A stretch of DNA of 64,000 nucleotides from an uncultured Eubacteriales bacterium (GTDB lineage: Bacteria; Bacillota; Clostridia; Christensenellales; Aristaeellaceae): positions 1-64,000 of the forward strand of contig URUF01000006.1 of assembly GCA_900550955.1 (NCBI GenBank), in the 5' to 3' direction. This document shows positions 58,955-64,000 of this stretch, in pieces (position 1 is the first letter of the stretch; every line of letters begins with the position of its first letter). Both the position numbers and the translations under genes were made by a program. The notes beneath the pieces were generated by a model. That model was not told the origin of the DNA and searched no databases. It saw only the letters and a program-made list of their open reading frames with translations.

Positions 58955-60004
58955 ATGGGAATTTTTGATATCGTAAAAGGCCAGCTTATCGATGTAATTG
59001 AATGGACGGACGATTCCGCCAACACCATGGTGCATAAATACGATATGAACGGCAAGGAGATCATGATGGGCGCGCAGCTCACCGTGCGGGAAAGCCAGGC
59101 CGCCGTTTTTGTGAATGAGGGCCGTTTGGCCGATGTGTTCGGCCCCGGCCGTCACGAGCTCACCACCCAGAATATGCCCGTTATGACCGCGCTGAAGGCA
59201 TGGAAGTTCGGCTTTAACTCCCCCTTTAAAAGCGATTTGTACTTTGTAAACACCAAGCAGTTTATGAACCGCAAATGGGGCACCGCGAACCCTGTAATGA
59301 TGCGCGACGCGGAATTTGGCATGATCCGCATCCGCGCGTTCGGCTCCTTCTCCTTCCGGGTGAAGGATCCCGCAGCCTTCATGAAGGAGGTATTCGGCAC
59401 CAGCGCCCTGTTCACCGTGGAGGGCGTGGAGGGCCAAATCAAGAGCGTGGTGGTTAGCGGGCTTAGCGACGCGATTGCCCAAAGCAAAATTCCCGCGCTG
59501 GATCTGGCCGCCAACTATACGGAGCTTGGTCAGTACGTTCAGCAGGCGCTCAGCCCCAAGGTGGAGGCGCTGGGCCTTGCCCTTACCGGCTTTGTGATTG
59601 AAAACATCAGCCTGCCCGAGGAAGTGGAAAAGGCCATTGACAAGCGCACCTCCATGGGCGTGGCAGGCGATTTGAACAAGTATACCCAGTTCCAGGCGGC
59701 GGAGGCCATGCGCGAGGCCGCCAACAACCCCGGCGGCAACGGCATGGCCGGAATGGGCGTCGGCATGGGCGCGGGCGCTATGATGGGCCAGCTGTTTACG
59801 AAAAGCATGCAGGCCGCTTCCGCGCCGCAGCAAAGCGCCCAGGCCGCATGCACCGCCTGCGGCAGGCCCATTCCCGCCGGCAGCAAGTTCTGCCCTGAAT
59901 GCGGCGCGCAGCAGGCGTCCGCCGCCAGGTTCTGCCCCGGCTGCGGCCAGCAGACTGCCCCCGGCGCAAAGTTCTGCCCCAACTGCGGGCAGCAGCTTGG
60001 CTGA
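58955..60004 (+). CDS. SPFH-domain protein with C-terminal zinc ribbons
   Basis: A 349-residue protein: SPFH (virion-core/YdjI-like) domain over residues about 20-230 (VRESQAAVFVNEGRLADVFGP, FGSFSFRVKDPAAFMKEVFG), a Gly/Met-rich linker, then two zinc-ribbon Cys sets: CTACGRPIPAGSKFCPEC and CPGCGQQTAPGAKFCPNC. Such proteins form membrane-associated oligomers in Firmicutes; those with zinc ribbons are often linked to stress or phage-shock-like responses. GGAG precedes the ATG. A strong terminator follows. Confidence 0.88.
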   Translation: MGIFDIVKGQLIDVIEWTDDSANTMVHKYDMNGKEIMMGAQLTVRESQAAVFVNEGRLADVFGPGRHELTTQNMPVMTALKAWKFGFNSPFKSDLYFVNTKQFMNRKWGTANPVMMRDAEFGMIRIRAFGSFSFRVKDPAAFMKEVFGTSALFTVEGVEGQIKSVVVSGLSDAIAQSKIPALDLAANYTELGQYVQQALSPKVEALGLALTGFVIENISLPEEVEKAIDKRTSMGVAGDLNKYTQFQAAEAMREAANNPGGNGMAGMGVGMGAGAMMGQLFTKSMQAASAPQQSAQAACTACGRPIPAGSKFCPECGAQQASAARFCPGCGQQTAPGAKFCPNCGQQLG

Positions 60005-60024
60005 TTTTTTACAGCGCTATACCC

Positions 60025-60062
60025 AAAACAGCCCGTCGCACGCGTGCGACGGGCTGTTTTTT
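60025..60062. terminator. Strong bidirectional terminator
   Basis: AAAACAGCCCGTCGCA and TGCGACGGGCTGTTTT form a 16-base perfect stem with a CGCG loop. It ends the SPFH operon and, from the other side, the M56 peptidase gene. Confidence 0.92.
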
Positions 60063-60080
60063 GAAAGGCGCCCCCTAGTC

Positions 60081-62102
60081 TTACCCGTTCCCCTCCGGCA
60101 GAGCGAAAACGTCCACGCTTTCCACCTCGCCGCCGGGCGAGGCAACCGTTACATAGCCAAACCACTCCGTGCCGCCCTTGGGGCAGATGATAAAGCCCCA
60201 GTGCAGCGGCTCGCTGTACCCCTTGCGGTAAAACCCGGGGTACAAATCCACCTCGTCTGCTGCCACGCGCTCGCGGCCCAACGCCCTGGCATACGCATCC
60301 AACGCGATCGCCTGCGCTTTTTCCAGGGGCAAATCGTCCTCGCCGGGCATCAGGTAGTAATGGTCGTGGCTGCCCAGGAATTCCTCCTCAAGCTGGCCGT
60401 ACCATGCCTTATCCTCCACAGACCAGTATTCCAGCGCCAGCCCGCCGTATCTTTGCTGCTTTTCCTCCACCAACCGGCCAAAAATACGCCCAGCGTCATA
60501 CTCGTGGCGCGTCGTGCCGCTGAAACGGTCGGGCAGCAGCTCGTAAAGCAGCCCATCCGCCTCGCCGGATAGCCTTGCGTCCCGCAGCAGCATAAACACG
60601 CCCTTGTCCTCAAGCGCCACGTGCAGCCAATCGTCCAGCTGGCCCAGCACCTGTACCGTCGTGCCGTTGGGTTCTATGCGCGCCACATCGGATTCACGGT
60701 CGTTCAGCGTATACAGGGTGGTGTGCGCCGTGCTTCCCTGCATCGCCAGTTCCGCCGTGGGCAGCGCGTCCGTGCAGCCAAAGGCGAGGTCGCGCAGCGG
60801 TATCCAGCCGCCGATACCCGTCCTCTCCCCATCGCCGCCTATGAGCACATGGGCCCAGTTCGCCTCGCCCTCCTTGCAGTTCCATTCCTCTGGGGAGCTG
60901 CTTTCGCGCAGCTCCGTCACAACAACGGGCGTGCCGTTGAGGTAAATGCCCATGGGGCAGTTCAAATCGTTGGCCGTAGGCTTATCCAGCATTACCGTGC
61001 CCACGGTTTCGGAGGAATGCACCCAGGCGTTTTGCGGGAATACGCTCAGCTTGCCCACCTCCAGCGCCAGCGCGCTGCCGCCCAGCACCGCCAGAAGCGC
61101 CGCGGCTACGCAAAGGGCGCTGCCCGTGCGGCGGCCCGCTCCCTGCATAATGCTAAGGATGCGGCGCTTCATGCCGTTCCTGCCGCCGTAGAAGGAGGTG
61201 CACAGCGCCGTCCGGGCGCGCGTCTGCCGCCGGATTACACGGATGATTGTTTCGGAATAGAAGCGGCGCTCCTCCTCGTCCGCCCGGGCGGTCACAAGGC
61301 TGTCGCAGGAGGCCTCCTGGTAATAACACACGCTGCGGCCCATAAGCCACACCAGGGGATTGTACCAGTGCAGCGTATAGCACGCCATGACCAACGCCTT
61401 TACCAGCAAATCCCTGCGCTTGAGGTGCGTAAGCTCATGGCGCAGCACAAGCGCCAATTCGTCCAGGCCCAGCGCCGTATCCGGTATCAGGATGGCCGGA
61501 CGCGCAAAGCCAATAAGCATGGGGCTGGACACCGCCTGGCATAGCCACAGCCCTACCTGTGTGCACACGCCCATTTCCGCCATGCACTTGCGCAGCATGG
61601 CCTGGTACCCCTCCGCCTCGCAGGGCTTGCGCCAGCGGCGCACCGCGCGCATAAAACGCGCGTGGCTAAGCATAAGCAGCGTAAGCATTACAGCCGCGCC
61701 CGCCAGCCATATCCAGCACAGCACCTGCAACCAGTCCAGGGGCGCGGCGTCCGCACTCCGCGCGCCCGCCCCGGCCTGGGCCAGGCTTACGCTGCCGGCG
61801 CCCGCCGCCTGGGCAATCCGCGCCTCGTCAGGCAGGGAAAGCGTGCCGTCCATGCTTGCTTCCGCCGCGGTATTTTCCACCACGGGCCGCGAAAGCGCCG
61901 TGGGCAGCGTTACCTTCAGCGCCGGCCTGGAGAAAAGGAGTGTAAAGGGAATCAGCAAGCCAACTGCCAGCGCAACCCATGCGCCGTACAAGCCGCGCGG
62001 CGAATAGCGCTTTTCCAGCGCCGGCAGCAGGGCCAGATATACAAGAATCAGCACCGTAAGCCCAGCGCCTGTGGAAAGCATCGCAATGCAATAGCCCCTC
62101 AT
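60081..62102 (-). CDS. BlaR1/MecR1-like M56 metallopeptidase with novel sensor domain
   Basis: A 673-residue membrane protease. TM helices at about 8-28, 38-58, 125-147 and 325-348 surround a cytoplasmic zinc protease domain with HELTH (222-226) and the QEASCD region supplying the third ligand. In BlaR1 this domain inactivates BlaI when the outer domain senses a beta-lactam. Here residues 350-673 carry no penicillin-binding SxxK/KTG set; they contain an SH3b-like segment (TTVQVLGQLDDWLHVALEDK) and an unrecognised domain. The ATG overlaps the blaI stop (ATGA). Confidence 0.88.
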   Translation of the reverse strand: MRGYCIAMLSTGAGLTVLILVYLALLPALEKRYSPRGLYGAWVALAVGLLIPFTLLFSRPALKVTLPTALSRPVVENTAAEASMDGTLSLPDEARIAQAAGAGSVSLAQAGAGARSADAAPLDWLQVLCWIWLAGAAVMLTLLMLSHARFMRAVRRWRKPCEAEGYQAMLRKCMAEMGVCTQVGLWLCQAVSSPMLIGFARPAILIPDTALGLDELALVLRHELTHLKRRDLLVKALVMACYTLHWYNPLVWLMGRSVCYYQEASCDSLVTARADEEERRFYSETIIRVIRRQTRARTALCTSFYGGRNGMKRRILSIMQGAGRRTGSALCVAAALLAVLGGSALALEVGKLSVFPQNAWVHSSETVGTVMLDKPTANDLNCPMGIYLNGTPVVVTELRESSSPEEWNCKEGEANWAHVLIGGDGERTGIGGWIPLRDLAFGCTDALPTAELAMQGSTAHTTLYTLNDRESDVARIEPNGTTVQVLGQLDDWLHVALEDKGVFMLLRDARLSGEADGLLYELLPDRFSGTTRHEYDAGRIFGRLVEEKQQRYGGLALEYWSVEDKAWYGQLEEEFLGSHDHYYLMPGEDDLPLEKAQAIALDAYARALGRERVAADEVDLYPGFYRKGYSEPLHWGFIICPKGGTEWFGYVTVASPGGEVESVDVFALPEGNG

Positions 62103-62485
62103 TGCCCGCCGCCCCCTTTCTGCTTATCCAGCCATGCCGCCAGCTCATCCAGGTCGCTTTCGGTCAGCCGTTCGCTCTCCAAAGCGGTTAGCAGGCTTTT
62201 GAAGCTGTTGCGGTGGTAACGCTCCACAAAGCTTTCCGTTTCCATGCGCAGGTATTCGTCCCGGCTGATGATGGGGTAAAACGAGCGTTCGCGCCCTGCG
62301 CCCCGTTCCACGCGCAAAAAGCCGCGCTCAGTAAGCCGGGCAAACAGCGTGACCACCGTTTGGATTTTCCAGCCATGCTTGCGCCCCAGCGCCTCCATGG
62401 CCATGCCCGTGGTTACCGGCGGGGTTTGATCCCATAAAAAGCTCATGATCTCAAATTCCGTATCGGGCAAGCGTTGTGATTTCAT
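62099..62485 (-). CDS. blaI: BlaI/MecI-family repressor
   Basis: A 128-residue winged-helix repressor: LPDTEFEIMSFLWDQTPPVTT, HGWKIQTVVTLFARLTERGFLRVE and a C-terminal dimer/protease-cleavage helix (FKSLLTALESERLTESDLDELAAWLDK). It is the classical partner of the M56 peptidase encoded just downstream, with which it overlaps. GGAG precedes the ATG. The promoter and the divergent promoter each contain a matching 20-base operator, so it probably represses both transcripts. Confidence 0.93.
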   Translation of the reverse strand: MKSQRLPDTEFEIMSFLWDQTPPVTTGMAMEALGRKHGWKIQTVVTLFARLTERGFLRVERGAGRERSFYPIISRDEYLRMETESFVERYHRNSFKSLLTALESERLTESDLDELAAWLDKQKGGGGQ

Positions 62486-62507
62486 AGCGCCAATCTCCTT
62501 GTTTTTA

Positions 62508-62524
62508 TAAGACGGTACGTCTTA
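62508..62524. promoter_or_regulatory. 17-base palindrome in the blaI leader
   Basis: TAAGAC-GGTAC-GTCTTA is a perfect inverted repeat just downstream of the blaI transcription start, sharing TAAGAC with the operators. GACGGTACG also recurs at 62647-62655 on the other side. A secondary repressor site is possible. Confidence 0.45.
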
Positions 62525-62535
62525 CAGACGGTGTT

Positions 62536-62564
62536 ATATTACACCATGTCTTATAATCTGTCAA
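62536..62564 (-). promoter_or_regulatory. blaI promoter with operator
   Basis: TTGACA (62559-62564), 17-base spacer, TAATAT (62536-62541) on the minus strand. The operator TATAAGACATGGTGTAATAT (62536-62555, minus strand) fills the spacer and -10. Confidence 0.75.
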
Positions 62565-62611
62565 CAAGCTTTCGCAAAATGTTTGGATTGTAACAACTAC
62601 CCTTCCAAGGG

Positions 62612-62641
62612 TTGACATCTGTATAAGACAAGGTGTAGTAT
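62612..62641 (+). promoter_or_regulatory. Promoter of the secreted-protein gene with operator
   Basis: TTGACA (62612-62617), 18-base spacer, TAGTAT. The operator TATAAGACAAGGTGTAGTAT (62622-62641) differs from the blaI operator at two of 20 positions and lies at the same place relative to the promoter. Confidence 0.75.
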
Positions 62642-62698
62642 GAATGCGACGGTACGAAACGGACACATCTTACATACACAGGAGGTGCTTCCTATCTT

Positions 62699-63871
62699 AT
62701 GAAGAAGCTTTGCTTGTTCCAAGCCACGTTCCTTGTTCTTTTGCTGCTTTCGCTTGCTTTTCCCGCCCTGGCGCACGAGCGCGTGGGTAGCGTGCTGTAT
62801 TTTGGCGGCGACTATCAGGATACCGTCTATGAAGCGACGGAACTGCCCAACGGCAATCTGCTCCTAAGCGGTTACAGCCAGCAGGCCGCCAATGGCTCCG
62901 ACGCAATCAAGCGCCAAACGCGCGCCTGGCTTCTCTGCCTCGAACCCGGGGGCGAAACTGCCTGGGAATACCATGACGATACGCAGGGCACCACGCGCTA
63001 CGTTTTGCCCGTCGTACAGCCGGATGGCCGCATCACGGTGTTATTTTATAACTCGCCCAGCCAGGTAACGCAGGAAATCGCCATTCATTCCTTTTCACAG
63101 GACGGCGAATTGCTTGCCAAAACGCCGCTGCCCTTGGAGCTGGATCTTGTCAAAGGAAGAATGGCGAACGGCTACGTATTTGACAGCCAGGATGAGGGGG
63201 ATTCGTTTGCCAACGAGAGCGGCGTTTTCCCGCTGGATAGGGACAAGAAGGATTACGTATCCGGCTTCGGAGGCATTGCAAGCCTGCTTCCCACGGAGGA
63301 TGGCCATATTGTTCTTGGCCGCGCCGTGAGCGACGGTAAGCCGGTCAATGCGAGGCCCTGCGCCATCGCCCGCATCGATATGCAGGGCCATGAGCTGTGG
63401 CGCTTCACCTCCGAAGCCTACGCCTCGGGCGGATTTAGCTGCGCCAGCCTGCTTGAAAACGGCGGCCTGCTGTGCCTCTGGAGCGACTATGAGCAGGAGC
63501 GGCAGCGCCTGCTGCGCCTGAACGCCTCCGGCGAGCTGGCGTGGGAGCTGGATGTGCCATGGGACGCCGGTAATTGCTTTACCCCCTGCGACGAGGGGTT
63601 TGTATTTCTTCGCACGTGGCAGGAGAAAACCCGCACCCATATTCGCTTTACCCTGATAAACGAACAGGGCGAGCGAATCGAAACCCGTCAATGCGAACCC
63701 CTCAAGGATAATGTATGGAGCCTGGAAATGTTCACCTGGCAGGGCGAGGCCTGGTATGTGGGCCTGCACGAGCGCTCCCAAAAGCGTGTGAACGACCGGC
63801 AGGACAATCTGGAGCTGCAAGACGTTGCGCTCATCCGCTTCAAGGATTGTGCGCTTGCGCAGGAAGAGTAG
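62699..63871 (+). CDS. Secreted beta-propeller-like protein of unknown function
   Basis: A 390-residue exported protein: signal peptide (LCLFQATFLVLLLLSLAFPALA), then repeats of the form LPNGNLLLSGYS, LPTEDGHIVLGRA, LLENGGLLCLWS and CDEGFVFLRTW spaced 50-80 residues, suggesting a beta-propeller (WD40/PQQ-like), without known catalytic residues. AGGAGG precedes the ATG at slightly long spacing. It is transcribed divergently from blaI-M56 under a matching operator, so it is the likely target of that sensor system. It ends before the terminator at 63928-63969. Confidence 0.7.
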   Translation: MKKLCLFQATFLVLLLLSLAFPALAHERVGSVLYFGGDYQDTVYEATELPNGNLLLSGYSQQAANGSDAIKRQTRAWLLCLEPGGETAWEYHDDTQGTTRYVLPVVQPDGRITVLFYNSPSQVTQEIAIHSFSQDGELLAKTPLPLELDLVKGRMANGYVFDSQDEGDSFANESGVFPLDRDKKDYVSGFGGIASLLPTEDGHIVLGRAVSDGKPVNARPCAIARIDMQGHELWRFTSEAYASGGFSCASLLENGGLLCLWSDYEQERQRLLRLNASGELAWELDVPWDAGNCFTPCDEGFVFLRTWQEKTRTHIRFTLINEQGERIETRQCEPLKDNVWSLEMFTWQGEAWYVGLHERSQKRVNDRQDNLELQDVALIRFKDCALAQEE

Positions 63872-63927
63872 GCGGCAATACCCGCACAGCGGATATAACC
63901 TGCCTTCCTTGCCCTTCAAAGGAATAC

Positions 63928-63969
63928 AAAACCGCCGCTTATGGCCGTTAGCCTCAAGCGGCGGTTTTT
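63928..63969 (+). terminator. Terminator of the secreted-protein gene
   Basis: AAACCGCCGCTT pairs with AAGCGGCGGTTT, loop ATGGCCGTTAGCCTC, followed by T-run. Confidence 0.85.
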
Positions 63970-64000
63970 ACCATTTTGCTTTAGGGAGCCACCTTCACCG

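Noticed and set aside
60081..62485. The BlaI/M56 pair considered as a beta-lactam resistance system.
   Set aside because: No penicillin-binding sensor domain and no beta-lactamase or PBP gene next to it.

Overview
The window looks like a piece of chromosome from a high-GC, anaerobic, spore-forming member of the Clostridia (Firmicutes). The sporulation genes gpr and spoIIP set the lineage. Anaerobic metabolism is indicated by rubredoxin, the anaerobic ribonucleotide reductase activase nrdG, a Feo ferrous-iron operon and ackA/pta. The cdaA-cdaR pair, a Noc-like ParB protein next to rsmG, and AGGAGG-type ribosome binding sites fit the same group. A closer placement cannot be made from the sequence alone. 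Genes are densely packed, often with 1-4 base ATGA/GTGA overlaps, and many promoters are near-consensus sigma-A type.

Layout. 1-9 kb: NUDIX hydrolase, rubredoxin, an alpha/alpha-toroid protein, an FUSC-type membrane protein, DUF177, two large GT-C-like membrane proteins, then ackA-pta. 9-16.3 kb: tmcAL, convergent with three tandem paralogous membrane proteins of about 630 residues. Two of these, plus the nearby DUF6020 gene, each carry a nine-G homopolymer inside the reading frame, and no other G/C run this long was found in the window. A fossil of the tmcAL 3' end beside the third copy records how the family was duplicated. 16.4-20 kb: a heterodimeric ABC exporter. 20-21.9 kb: an AT-rich acquired island (truncated YczE/DUF6198 fragment, methyltransferase, YeiL-like Crp/Fnr regulator, dead tnpV). 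21.9-32 kb: DinB protein, DUF3795, aldehyde dehydrogenase, a CNNM/CorC transporter with a long structured leader, argH with an acyltransferase, GNAT, noc, rsmG, ydcF-like and radC.

32-45 kb: the c-di-AMP operon (cdaA, cdaR, a proline-rich membrane protein, a P-loop ATPase, an RsmF-like methyltransferase, an aldo/keto reductase); an acyl-CoA synthetase fused to a GNAT domain with its cupin/HTH regulator; and a MacAB-like export operon. 45-50 kb: gpr, spoIIP, murI, a UDP-GlcNAc 2-epimerase and a CmpB-family membrane protein, then a 260-base array of hairpins whose relative begins the window. 50-55.5 kb: GT1 glycosyltransferase, feoA, feoB, a Cys-rich Feo partner, nrdG and asparaginase, apparently one operon. 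55.5-64 kb: a secreted phosphodiester-glycosidase-like protein, a YcaQ/AlkX-like DNA glycosylase, a pseudo-receiver protein with an SPFH/zinc-ribbon protein, and a BlaI/M56-peptidase regulatory pair facing a secreted beta-propeller-like protein across two matching operators.

The observations most worth following up are the poly-G tracts in the GT-C-like gene cluster (possible phase variation of a surface glycan), the covarying hairpin repeat, the BlaI/M56 module with its paired operators and unusual sensor domain, and the synthetase-acetyltransferase fusion.
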